Shown: in pieces, positions 8,272 through 16,645 of the stretch
How the letters are laid out: every line of letters starts with the position of its first letter
How positions within the stretch are numbered: the stretch's first letter is position 1
Source: Colwellia sp. MB3u-45
GTDB lineage: Bacteria > Pseudomonadota > Gammaproteobacteria > Enterobacterales > Alteromonadaceae
DNA: 64,000 bases
Assembly: GCF_014077005.1 (NCBI RefSeq)
Contig: NZ_JACGVC010000035.1
Location: 1-64,000, forward strand
Direction of reading: 5' to 3'
Translations under genes and position numbers: made by a program
Notes under the pieces: generated by a model
The model's input: only the letters and a program-made list of their open reading frames with translations
Databases searched by the model: none
Told to the model about the DNA's origin: nothing

Positions 8272-9372
8272 ATGCAATTCATCGATTTAGCAGCGCAATA
8301 TAGGCACTTGCAGACAAAAATAGACGCTAGAATAAAAACAGTTTTGGAGCATGGTAAATATATCATGGGTCCTGAAGTTCAAGAGTTAGAAGAAAGACTG
8401 TCTGATTATGTTGGTGTTAAGCATACCGTAAGTTGTGCTAATGGTACTGATGCGTTAACTTTAGCCTTAATGGTGTTAGGCGTAAAAGAAGGTGATGCAG
8501 TTTTTTGTCCGACGTTTACTTTTTTTGCAACAGCTGAAGCCATTGCCTTTGAAAAAGCGACACCTGTATTTGTTGACTCAAATGAAGCTACATTTAATAT
8601 TTGCCCACAAGATTTAGAAAAGCAAATCAAAAAAGTTATTGCTGAAGGAGAGTTCACACCCAAAGCAATTATTGCGGTAGATTTATTTGGTTTGCCTGCA
8701 GATTACCCTGCAATACAAGCAATAGCTGATAGATATGACTTGAAAGTTATTGAAGACGCAGCACAAGGTTTCGGTGGTTCAATCACTAATGAGAACGGCA
8801 ACGAACAAAAAGCGGGAGGCTTTGGTGATATCGCGACTACAAGCTTTTTCCCAGCGAAACCATTAGGCTGTTATGGTGATGGCGGTGCTGTTTTTACTAA
8901 TAATGATGAATATGCAGAGTTATTAAAATCATACCGTGTACATGGTAAAGGACAAGATAAATACGATAACGTGCGAATAGGAATGAACAGTCGCTTAGAT
9001 ACCATTCAAGCAGCAATCTTATTAGAAAAACTAGCGGAGTTCCCAATAGAGCTAATTAAACGCAATAAGGCTGCAGCTAACTACGAAAAAGAATTAGCCG
9101 CTACCTATAAAACACCACAAGTACCAGCAGGATTCCTAAGTTCATGGGCGCAATATACCCTAGTAGATGAAAACCGTGATGCGGTGATGGCAAAATATAA
9201 AGAACAAGGTATGCCAACTGTTGTTTATTATGGTACCTGTATGCACCAGCAAACAGCATTTAAAGAGTTAGGTTACCAGAAAGGTGATTTTCCTATTGCT
9301 GAAAAGTTAGCAAAACAGGTGGTTAGTTTACCAATGCACCCTTATTTAAAATTACTAAGCTTAACTAAATAG
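8272..9372 (+). CDS. wbpE: PLP-dependent UDP-sugar 3-aminotransferase WbpE
   Basis: A DegT/DnrJ/EryC1 aminotransferase that transfers an amino group from glutamate to the 3-keto sugar made by WbpB. From the ATG at 8272 it has 366 residues; a GTG at 8263 would add three. The start MQFIDLAAQYRHL and the PLP-lysine region FFPAKPLGCYGDGG (Lys near 196) match WbpE and WlbC closely. SCANGTDALTLAL and EDAAQGFGG are further family blocks. It completes the dehydrogenase, oxidase, acetyltransferase and aminotransferase set; the 2-epimerase lies about 6 kb downstream. Confidence 0.88.
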   Translation: MQFIDLAAQYRHLQTKIDARIKTVLEHGKYIMGPEVQELEERLSDYVGVKHTVSCANGTDALTLALMVLGVKEGDAVFCPTFTFFATAEAIAFEKATPVFVDSNEATFNICPQDLEKQIKKVIAEGEFTPKAIIAVDLFGLPADYPAIQAIADRYDLKVIEDAAQGFGGSITNENGNEQKAGGFGDIATTSFFPAKPLGCYGDGGAVFTNNDEYAELLKSYRVHGKGQDKYDNVRIGMNSRLDTIQAAILLEKLAEFPIELIKRNKAAANYEKELAATYKTPQVPAGFLSSWAQYTLVDENRDAVMAKYKEQGMPTVVYYGTCMHQQTAFKELGYQKGDFPIAEKLAKQVVSLPMHPYLKLLSLTK

Positions 9373-9374
9373 CA

Positions 9375-10697
9375 ATGAGCAAGCTTAATAAAAATAATTT
9401 TAATAAAAATGTATTAACTTTAATTACAGGATCTGTGATAGCTCAAGGGCTTCCCATTGCTTTAAGCCCAATTCTAACTCGTATTTATACTCCGGATGAC
9501 TTCGGTGTTATTGCTTTGTACATGGCGATAACCATGATTTTTTCATCAATAGCAACAGGCCGATATGAACTTGCTATTATGTTGCCAAAAAAAGATTCTG
9601 ATGCCCTTACTTTATTAATTATATCGGCTTTGATTTCTTTTTTTATAAGCTTATTATCATTATTAATAGTATTTATATTTAATCATGAGATAACTGTTTT
9701 TTTGGGCGTTCTAGAGCTTTCTCACTGGCTGTATTTTATACCCTTAAGTATTTTCTTATCGGGAATATATCAGGCAAGCATTTGTTGGTGCAGTAGAAAT
9801 AAAGAGTTTAAGGACATTTCACAAAATAAGATTTTACAAAGTGGTAGCCTTGTTTCGGTTCAATTAATTTTTTCTAAACTGGGTTCTGCAGGGTTAGTCA
9901 TAGGCTACATTATCTCTCAAGTAATATCGGTATTTATGTTGGTGAAGGTAATGTACAGTAAAAAAAAATCATCAAATACTAATAAAAAAATTAAAATGTA
10001 TGCATTGGCTAAGCGCTATAAAAATTTTCCATTAGTTAATACATGGTCAGCCCTTTTAAATATAGCTTCTCTACAAGTTCCAGTGCTAATGTTAACCACT
10101 TTGTTCAATGCATCTACAACTGGTTTTTTTTCATTGTCGCAAAGAATTATACAAATGCCTATGTCCTTGATAGGTGTCTCTATAGGTCAGGTTTATTACC
10201 AAAGAGCTTCAAAAATAAAAAATGATAAAATAAAACTTAAGAAACTAACACTTGATTTGCATAATAAATTACTCTTGATAGGTATATTTCCTACATTAAT
10301 AATATTATCATTCGGTGATGACCTTTTCGCTATAGTTTTCGGTGAAACCTGGAGGGTAGCAGGTGAATATGCCCAGTTGCTAAGTATATGGGTTTATTTT
10401 GTTTTTGTTAGCTCGCCATTGTCACATTTAATGACAATATATGAGAAGCATAAAGAGTCTGTGATTTTTAATGCTTTTCTTTTTGTTTCAAGAATTAGTA
10501 GCTTATTACTTGGTTGGTTGTTATTCAATGATCCTCATGTTGCTATAGGCTTATATGCTCTAGTGGGTACATTAGTATGGAGCTCTTTTGTATTTTATCT
10601 TATGAAAATTGCTGGTGTTAGTTATGCCGAAACAGCCAATCAATTATATAAATACCTAGCTGTAATTGCAGCTGCGGCATTACTAAATTTAATTTGA
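9375..10697 (+). CDS. wzx: Polysaccharide repeat-unit flippase Wzx
   Basis: This is a MOP-superfamily flippase that moves undecaprenyl-diphosphate-linked repeat units to the periplasmic face. It has 440 residues with about a dozen hydrophobic segments. The N-terminus is of family type (LTLITGSVIAQGLPIALSPI, then LTRIYTPDDFGVIALY). It starts 3 nt after the wbpE stop. From here to about 21 kb the DNA is visibly more AT-rich than the flanks, with many A/T homopolymers and AT-ending codons, which fits an exchangeable serotype-specific segment. Confidence 0.9.
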   Translation: MSKLNKNNFNKNVLTLITGSVIAQGLPIALSPILTRIYTPDDFGVIALYMAITMIFSSIATGRYELAIMLPKKDSDALTLLIISALISFFISLLSLLIVFIFNHEITVFLGVLELSHWLYFIPLSIFLSGIYQASICWCSRNKEFKDISQNKILQSGSLVSVQLIFSKLGSAGLVIGYIISQVISVFMLVKVMYSKKKSSNTNKKIKMYALAKRYKNFPLVNTWSALLNIASLQVPVLMLTTLFNASTTGFFSLSQRIIQMPMSLIGVSIGQVYYQRASKIKNDKIKLKKLTLDLHNKLLLIGIFPTLIILSFGDDLFAIVFGETWRVAGEYAQLLSIWVYFVFVSSPLSHLMTIYEKHKESVIFNAFLFVSRISSLLLGWLLFNDPHVAIGLYALVGTLVWSSFVFYLMKIAGVSYAETANQLYKYLAVIAAAALLNLI

Positions 10698-10702
10698 GTC
10701 TT

Positions 10703-12220
10703 ATGGAATATAAAATAGCGTTACGAAATAATAAGGGAGGGGAGTGGACGGTTCATGACAATGTATCTGTTAAGGGCTACGCTTTTGATGATTTAGGTGG
10801 TTATTTTAATCTTGATAGGCTTGCGATTTTATTTGAAAACTGCTCGGATTTAGAACAGTTTAAGAAGCTTATTCATAGACTCAACGGATCTTTTTCTGTA
10901 GTTATAAAGACTAAGTTAGGAGTCTTGCTAGCGTCAGATATAACAAGAACTTTCCCTCTATTTTATACAAAACAAAATAATGCTTGGATTGTTAGTGATG
11001 ATGCTAACTTTTTACAAGCAAAGTATTCTTTGAGAATATCCTCTGAGAAACGAGAATTATTTCAATGTACTGGTTATGTTACTGGTTGTAATACTCTCCT
11101 TGATTCTTTATATCAAGTACAAGCTGCTGAAGTTGTATTACTCAATAATGAGGTAGAATGTTATGAATATTGGACCTATGCAACCTCGAAAATAGTTAAT
11201 AAACCTTTCTATAAGTTACAGAATTCGCTTTTGAATATTCTTGATGATGTAACTAAGAGGTTAGTAGAAAGTGTTGATGGAAGAACAGTGGTTATCCCTC
11301 TAAGTGGGGGATATGACTCAAGACTGATAGTAAGCCTTTTAAAAAAACATAAATATAATAGTGTAATTTGTTTTACATATGGGTCTAAAACAAGCTTTGA
11401 AAAAAAGATAGCTAGAAAAGTTGCCAGAAAACATAATGTTAAATTGATTGAAATTGATTATACGCCAGAATTTATTGATGAGAATCTAGATATAGCTGAA
11501 TATATTGATTACATTAAATATGCATCAAACTATACATCCTTACCTCATATCCAAGACTTTCTCTCTGTGAAATATTTAGTTAAAAATGGTTTAGTTCCTA
11601 CTGGCTCGATTTTTGTTCCGGGACACTCAGGGGATTTGTTTGCAGGAACTCATATTGCCTGTGAGAAAACAGCGACTAATAATCTAGATGCAGTCCAAGA
11701 AGCTATCAAAAGAAAACACTATTGCTTATCTGATACTACTGATCTAGAGATTACAATTGATTACTGTAATCCTGATTTTTTTTCGTATTCAAATACAGAA
11801 GCTTGGAGCTGGAAAGAAAGGCAAGCTAAATTTATAGTTAATTCATTAAAAGTTTACGAGTTTTTTGGGATGGAAGCTAGATTGCCATTATGGGATAAAG
11901 AACTAGCTGAATTTTTCAAAGAAATACCATTGGAATATAAGAACCACTCTCAGCATAATAAATATAATTTTTCAACTAATTTGTATGAAAACACCTTGTT
12001 CGAAATTTTTTATATCTATGGAGTTGGTTATAAAAAAACAAGTAACTTATTGGTATTACGCAAAGTACTCGATCGTTTTATTGGAATATTTAGTAATCAA
12101 GTTGATAGATTGAATAATTTTGATTATTTAATCTATCAACTTAATAGACACTTAAATATAGTAACAAAAGGGGATATAAACTCAGACCTAATAAAGATTG
12201 TTTTGTCGATACTAAAATAA
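10703..12220 (+). CDS. Asparagine-synthase-like amide ligase lacking the glutaminase Cys
   Basis: This belongs to the AsnB superfamily, which adenylates a carboxylate and forms an amide. From the ATG at 10703 (505 aa) the N-terminal Ntn-like part keeps the fold pattern (LNGSFSVVI, LLASDITRTFPLFY) but begins MEYKI. It therefore lacks the Cys2 nucleophile that glutamine-hydrolysing enzymes need. The synthetase domain has the PP-loop motif PLSGGYDSRL near residues 199-208 and the late family block EARLPLWDKELAEFF. Cys-less AsnB relatives such as beta-lactam synthetase use an amine rather than glutamine. A uronic-acid pathway sits beside it, so amidation of a sugar carboxylate is the favoured role. 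The gene starts 5 nt after wzx. Confidence 0.8.
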   Translation: MEYKIALRNNKGGEWTVHDNVSVKGYAFDDLGGYFNLDRLAILFENCSDLEQFKKLIHRLNGSFSVVIKTKLGVLLASDITRTFPLFYTKQNNAWIVSDDANFLQAKYSLRISSEKRELFQCTGYVTGCNTLLDSLYQVQAAEVVLLNNEVECYEYWTYATSKIVNKPFYKLQNSLLNILDDVTKRLVESVDGRTVVIPLSGGYDSRLIVSLLKKHKYNSVICFTYGSKTSFEKKIARKVARKHNVKLIEIDYTPEFIDENLDIAEYIDYIKYASNYTSLPHIQDFLSVKYLVKNGLVPTGSIFVPGHSGDLFAGTHIACEKTATNNLDAVQEAIKRKHYCLSDTTDLEITIDYCNPDFFSYSNTEAWSWKERQAKFIVNSLKVYEFFGMEARLPLWDKELAEFFKEIPLEYKNHSQHNKYNFSTNLYENTLFEIFYIYGVGYKKTSNLLVLRKVLDRFIGIFSNQVDRLNNFDYLIYQLNRHLNIVTKGDINSDLIKIVLSILK

Positions 12221-12267
12221 AATTATCAGAATATCTCTGATTTAAACTTGAGAGTTAAAAATATAAT

Positions 12268-13251
12268 ATGGATCAAAATACAATCACAAACACTTCTAAA
12301 TTAAAGGTTGTTGTAATTACTCAAGACTTATCAAAGATATTAAAACCTTTACATGATTTAAATCATAATATAATTGGAGTGATTGAATCCGCACCAAGAA
12401 ATTATAATAAAAATATACTATTACGCTTCTATATTAATTTTATTAGATCTAATAAATGGATCAATAGAAATTATAAAAAAAGTATAGAAGGTTTCTGCGT
12501 TAGGAAAAAAATACCATATAGATTCATGACTGATGGTGGCGATGTCAATATTGAAGCTTGGCTTAAAACTTTAAATACTGACATTATTATTGTTTTCGGA
12601 ATGTCACAGTTACTAAAAAGTAATGTTTTTTCTAGTCCAAAATTTGGGAGTATCAATTTACACCCTTCATTTCTTCCTGATTATAGGGGCCCTAACCCTG
12701 ACTTTTGGCAATATATGAATTTAGAGATGAATCCCGGAGTAACTATTCACTTCATTGATAAAGGAGAGGATACAGGGGATATCATCTTGCAAGAGCGAAG
12801 TATTATACATTCTGGTATGAAATCCCCTGAACGTTTACAAAAACTAGTCGGACAGTTAGGTTTGGCATTAATAATAAAAACTTTAGAAAAAATTGAAGAT
12901 GATTCAATCGTAAGAATAAAACAGCCGGAACATTCTCAAACTATGAGAGCAAGAAACTTGCACCTCGAAGAACATAATTCTCTCATAAATTGGGATGAAT
13001 GGGATGTTAAAAGTATATGGCATGTTTTGAGGGGTACAGAAAGTTGGCTTAATGCCATTAAACAACCTCGAGGTTTATTTAAAGGCCAACGATGGGTGAT
13101 CGGAAGTTATGAAAAGTGTGATATGGATGGAACAGTGCCAGGAAAAATATATCATAATAAGAAACAAAAATATGTAGCGGCAAAAAATGGTAAAATAACG
13201 CTGACAGTTTCCTTTAATATTAAAAAATTAATTTTAAGTTTGGTCAAATGA
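12268..13251 (+). CDS. Formyltransferase-family enzyme
   Basis: This 327-aa protein has a methionyl-tRNA-formyltransferase-type N-terminal domain. The catalytic signature SINLHPSFLPDYRGPNP (about residues 127-143) supplies the Asn and His, and FIDKGEDTGDII (about 161-172) supplies the Asp. The family transfers a formyl group from N10-formyltetrahydrofolate to an amine. Within a polysaccharide locus the acceptor is probably a nucleotide-linked amino sugar or an amino-acid substituent, not initiator tRNA. The length and the ~50-residue insert after the first strand differ from Fmt. It follows the AsnB-like gene by 47 nt and overlaps the next gene by 4 nt. Confidence 0.8.
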   Translation: MDQNTITNTSKLKVVVITQDLSKILKPLHDLNHNIIGVIESAPRNYNKNILLRFYINFIRSNKWINRNYKKSIEGFCVRKKIPYRFMTDGGDVNIEAWLKTLNTDIIIVFGMSQLLKSNVFSSPKFGSINLHPSFLPDYRGPNPDFWQYMNLEMNPGVTIHFIDKGEDTGDIILQERSIIHSGMKSPERLQKLVGQLGLALIIKTLEKIEDDSIVRIKQPEHSQTMRARNLHLEEHNSLINWDEWDVKSIWHVLRGTESWLNAIKQPRGLFKGQRWVIGSYEKCDMDGTVPGKIYHNKKQKYVAAKNGKITLTVSFNIKKLILSLVK

Positions 13252-14198
13252 ACAATAAAAGTAAGTACCGTGAGTTATGTAATATAGAGTCGACTATACC
13301 TTTATTTAGTCAAGATTGGTGGCTAGATGCAGTTTGTGGAGAAGATAGTTGGGATGTTTGTCTGGTTGAAAAAGGTCGGCAGATTGTCGCTACAATGCCA
13401 TATTATATTGTCAAAAGAAATTTTTTTACCTTTTCAACCCAACCTAGTATGACGCAGACATTAGGTCCTTGGCTTAAGAATTTCGATGGAAAATATAGCA
13501 AAAAGCTTGCGCAGGAAAAAGACTTAATGCAAGAGTTAATAGCTCAATTACCAAGTTTTGATTATTTTAGCCAAAATTGGAATTATCAAAATACGAATTG
13601 GTTACCTTTCTATTGGAAAGGTTATAAACAAACTACGCGTTACACGTATGTAATTGATTTGCAATGTGGACTTGAAGACATATTCAAGAGTTTTGAATCA
13701 TCAAAAAAGAAGAATATCAAAAAATCAGCAGAACTTGTAAATATTGTATATGATATTACATCCTCCGACTTTTATAATAATCATAAGCTCACCCTTTCTA
13801 AGCAAGGGGTTGATATAACTTACTCGTATGATTTGTTTAAAAAATTATATGATAGTGCCTATGAACGAAATAGTGGAAAAACTATCGCTGCTTACGACAA
13901 AGATGGTAATTTACATGCCGCATTATTTGTTGTTTGGGACGAGAACAGTGCATATGATTTAATAAGCACTATTGATCCTGAATATAGGACATATGGTGCA
14001 GCATCTCTTTTAATTAAAGAAATAATATCTTTTGTATCTGATAAAACAAAAAAATTCGATTTTGAAGGTTCTATGATAGAAAATGTTGAACGATCCTTTA
14101 GACAGTTTGGCGCAAAACAAGAAGCATATCATTCAATTAATAAATCAAATTCAAAAATAATCGATATGGCATTGTTTTTTAAATCTTTATTGGGATGA
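13248..14198 (+). CDS. FemAB/GNAT-like transferase
   Basis: A 316-aa protein resembling the GNAT/FemAB-like Acetyltransf_6 group found in polysaccharide loci. An N-terminal half carries FSQDWWLDAVCG and an aromatic-rich middle (FSQNWNYQNTNWLPFYW). The second half has the KKKNIKKS patch and a GNAT-like core AALFVVWDENSAYDLIS, ending in FDFEGSMIENVERSFRQFG, a block typical of this group. Members acylate or aminoacylate sugars or peptides; the donor here cannot be told. It overlaps the formyltransferase by 4 nt (ATGA), which argues for co-translation, and the next gene begins 3 nt later. Confidence 0.7.
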   Translation: MNNKSKYRELCNIESTIPLFSQDWWLDAVCGEDSWDVCLVEKGRQIVATMPYYIVKRNFFTFSTQPSMTQTLGPWLKNFDGKYSKKLAQEKDLMQELIAQLPSFDYFSQNWNYQNTNWLPFYWKGYKQTTRYTYVIDLQCGLEDIFKSFESSKKKNIKKSAELVNIVYDITSSDFYNNHKLTLSKQGVDITYSYDLFKKLYDSAYERNSGKTIAAYDKDGNLHAALFVVWDENSAYDLISTIDPEYRTYGAASLLIKEIISFVSDKTKKFDFEGSMIENVERSFRQFGAKQEAYHSINKSNSKIIDMALFFKSLLG

Positions 14199-14201
14199 GT
14201 C

Positions 14202-15554
14202 GTGATAAAAATACATATGTCATCAATATTATTAGCAGAAAAAAATTATATTATTGATGTGATGTTTTCAGAGTTTTTTAACTTGGAATATGAAGTGATA
14301 ATTGATGATAATCATGAGTATATTTCAATAACGTTAGATAATGAAGCTAGGTTGGTCGTTTGTTGTGAATTACTAAATATTGAAGATTACCTGTCTTCTC
14401 ATCACTTACCTAAAGTGCGCTATGTAAAAAATAAATTTACACCAGAATGTGATATCCCCAATCTTTATGGAACAGGAAATGTTGAAGTATCTGATAGTGA
14501 AATTATTTGCAATATAGATATTTTTTCAAGTTGTTTTTTTATGCTTTCTAGAATGGAAGAAAAAAATTCAACGATAAAAGATAATCATAATCGCTTTCAA
14601 AGTAACAATTCGATAGCTTTTAAGTTTGGCTTTTTAGATCGGCCTATTGTAGATGAATATACCGAAATGCTGTGGAACATGCTTTCTTACCTCCAGCCCA
14701 GTTTAATTAGAAAACAACATAACTTTAAAAAATTTATTACATGTGATGTAGATTGGCCTTACGATCCTGTTAGAAGATCATTGAAAAAGTCTTTAAAAAA
14801 GTTTGTAGGAGATCTACTGAAACGGAAAGATATCATGTCTGCAGTCACAACATTGAAACTATATTTATATCATCAACTTGGTTTGAAACAAGGCGATATT
14901 TATAGAAGTTCAATTGATTGGATGATGGATGTGAATGAAAAAGTAGGAAATAAAATATCTTTTTATTTTATTTCCTTCGCAACAACCGAACTTGACTCAA
15001 CTTTTGATCTAACGTCTAGTGACATGATTGAACTACTACAAAGTATTAGTGCTAGGGGGCATGAGATTGGTTTACACCCTGGGTATAACACCTTTCAGCA
15101 TGAGAAAAACTTCAAAAAGAGTGTCGAGACTTTAAAGCATGCAATGGATATAGCTGGCATCAATCAGCAAAGTATAGGTGGCAGAATGCATTACTTAAGG
15201 TGGGATGCGTCTATAACAGCCAGTTTATGGGCTAAGAATGGGCTAGCATACGACTCAACATTAAGCTTTGCAGATTTAAGTGGTTTTAGGTGTGGGACTT
15301 GCCGCGAGTTTTCAATGTTTGATTTAAATGAAAAAAGTCACCTGCAACTTAAACAAAGGCCATTAATTAACATGGAGTGTACTGTAATTAGCCCCATGTA
15401 TGAAGGGCTAGGATATTCTAATCAAGCTATGGAAAGGTTCAAGTACTTTATACGAAAAACATCACAATACAATGGGAACTACACCTTACTTTGGCATAAT
15501 AGTCATTTTTCAAACGCCAAAGACAAACAATTTTATAAAGAGCTAATTAAATGA
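14202..15554 (+). CDS. Polysaccharide-deacetylase-like protein
   Basis: A 450-aa protein with a ~170-residue N-terminal region without recognisable motifs. A NodB-like domain follows, with TCDVDWP near residue 180 (the catalytic and metal Asp pair) and HEIGLHPG near 286 (metal histidines). RMHYLRWD follows near 330 and a late LLWHNSHF, both typical of this family. It would remove an N- or O-acetyl group from a sugar. It has no signal peptide, so it should act in the cytoplasm on lipid- or nucleotide-linked sugar. GTG at 14202 follows GGGATGA closely; ATG at 14217 is an alternative. It overlaps wbpI by 4 nt. Confidence 0.75.
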   Translation: MIKIHMSSILLAEKNYIIDVMFSEFFNLEYEVIIDDNHEYISITLDNEARLVVCCELLNIEDYLSSHHLPKVRYVKNKFTPECDIPNLYGTGNVEVSDSEIICNIDIFSSCFFMLSRMEEKNSTIKDNHNRFQSNNSIAFKFGFLDRPIVDEYTEMLWNMLSYLQPSLIRKQHNFKKFITCDVDWPYDPVRRSLKKSLKKFVGDLLKRKDIMSAVTTLKLYLYHQLGLKQGDIYRSSIDWMMDVNEKVGNKISFYFISFATTELDSTFDLTSSDMIELLQSISARGHEIGLHPGYNTFQHEKNFKKSVETLKHAMDIAGINQQSIGGRMHYLRWDASITASLWAKNGLAYDSTLSFADLSGFRCGTCREFSMFDLNEKSHLQLKQRPLINMECTVISPMYEGLGYSNQAMERFKYFIRKTSQYNGNYTLLWHNSHFSNAKDKQFYKELIK

Positions 15555-16645
15555 AAATATTAACTATTTTAGGTGCAAGACCACAATTTATAAAAGCAGG
15601 CACAGTTAGTCGTGCAATAGCCGAACGTATTGCTATTGAAGGTGAGATAATTAAAGAAGTAATTGTACATACTGGTCAGCATTATGATGAAAATATGAGT
15701 GATGTATTTTTTGATGAATTAAAAATACCAAAACCAGATTATAAATTAGACGCAGGTGGCAAAAGTCATGGTGCGATGACTGCTAGTATGATTGAAAAGC
15801 TAGAGTTAATTATGTTAGTTGAAAAACCAGACTGGGTAATGGTTTATGGTGATACTAACTCTACTTTAGCTGGTGCAATTGCTGCCTCTAAGCTACATAT
15901 AAAAATTGCCCATGTTGAGGCTGGTTTGAGAAGCTTTAATATGAGAATGCCAGAGGAAATTAATAGAATCCTCACAGACAGAGTTAGCAATATCTTATTT
16001 TGCCCTACGCTCGGAGCTGTCGATAATCTAAATAAAGAAGGGGTGGTTAATTGGGGTAATAATACGAAAGTTGTTCTTTCTGGTGACGTAATGCAGGATG
16101 GAGCTAACTTTTATAGACAATTTTCGGTAAAACCTGAGTTAATAGAAATAGATAGTGACTTTATTTTATGTACTATCCACCGAGCTGAAAATACAGATTC
16201 ATTAGAACGAATGGATGGTATTTTTTCTGCTTTGAGAGAAATTTCAAAAACTAAACAGGTGATTATGCCTCTTCACCCAAGAACCAAAAAGGTTTTAGAT
16301 TCTAATGATGTAGATACTGCAGGTATCACTTTTACTGAGCCTGTAGGATATTTAAAAATGGTGTGGTTAATTGAGAATTCTGATTTAGTTATAACTGATA
16401 GCGGAGGATTACAAAAAGAAGCATACTTTTTTGATAAGCCCTGTATTACTCTCCGAGATGAAACTGAATGGGTAGAGTTGGTCGATTCAGGTGCCAACAA
16501 GCTAGTAGGTACTGACTGTACAAAAATCATTAACGCTTTTAACTTTTTTAACGGGTATAGTTTTGAAGGTGACAACAATTTGTATGGGCAAGGCAATACT
16601 AGTAAAATAATTATTGATGAAATGTTAGGTACTTTAAATGTATGA
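15551..16645 (+). CDS. wbpI: UDP-GlcNAc(3NAc)A 2-epimerase, WbpI-like
   Basis: A non-hydrolysing 2-epimerase of the WecB family, 364 aa. Seen in sequence are the start ILTILGARPQFIKAG, VMVYGDTNSTLAGA, HVEAGLRSF near residue 121 and the UDP-binding ITDSGGLQKEAYF. WecB itself would convert UDP-GlcNAc to UDP-ManNAc. Here wbpB, wbpD and wbpE are present, and the assignment to WbpI (UDP-GlcNAc(3NAc)A to UDP-ManNAc(3NAc)A) follows from that context. It overlaps the deacetylase gene by 4 nt and the next glycosyltransferase by 8 nt. Confidence 0.85.
   Translation: MKILTILGARPQFIKAGTVSRAIAERIAIEGEIIKEVIVHTGQHYDENMSDVFFDELKIPKPDYKLDAGGKSHGAMTASMIEKLELIMLVEKPDWVMVYGDTNSTLAGAIAASKLHIKIAHVEAGLRSFNMRMPEEINRILTDRVSNILFCPTLGAVDNLNKEGVVNWGNNTKVVLSGDVMQDGANFYRQFSVKPELIEIDSDFILCTIHRAENTDSLERMDGIFSALREISKTKQVIMPLHPRTKKVLDSNDVDTAGITFTEPVGYLKMVWLIENSDLVITDSGGLQKEAYFFDKPCITLRDETEWVELVDSGANKLVGTDCTKIINAFNFFNGYSFEGDNNLYGQGNTSKIIIDEMLGTLNV

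Noticed and set aside
10703-15554. Exosortase/PEP-CTERM locus
   Set aside because: AsnB-like, FemAB-like and deacetylase genes recall such loci, but no exosortase, PrsK/PrsR or PEP-CTERM protein is present.
15551-16645. wecB (UDP-ManNAc for enterobacterial common antigen)
   Set aside because: No other ECA gene is in the window and the complete wbpB/D/E set points to WbpI, though the sequence alone cannot separate the two.
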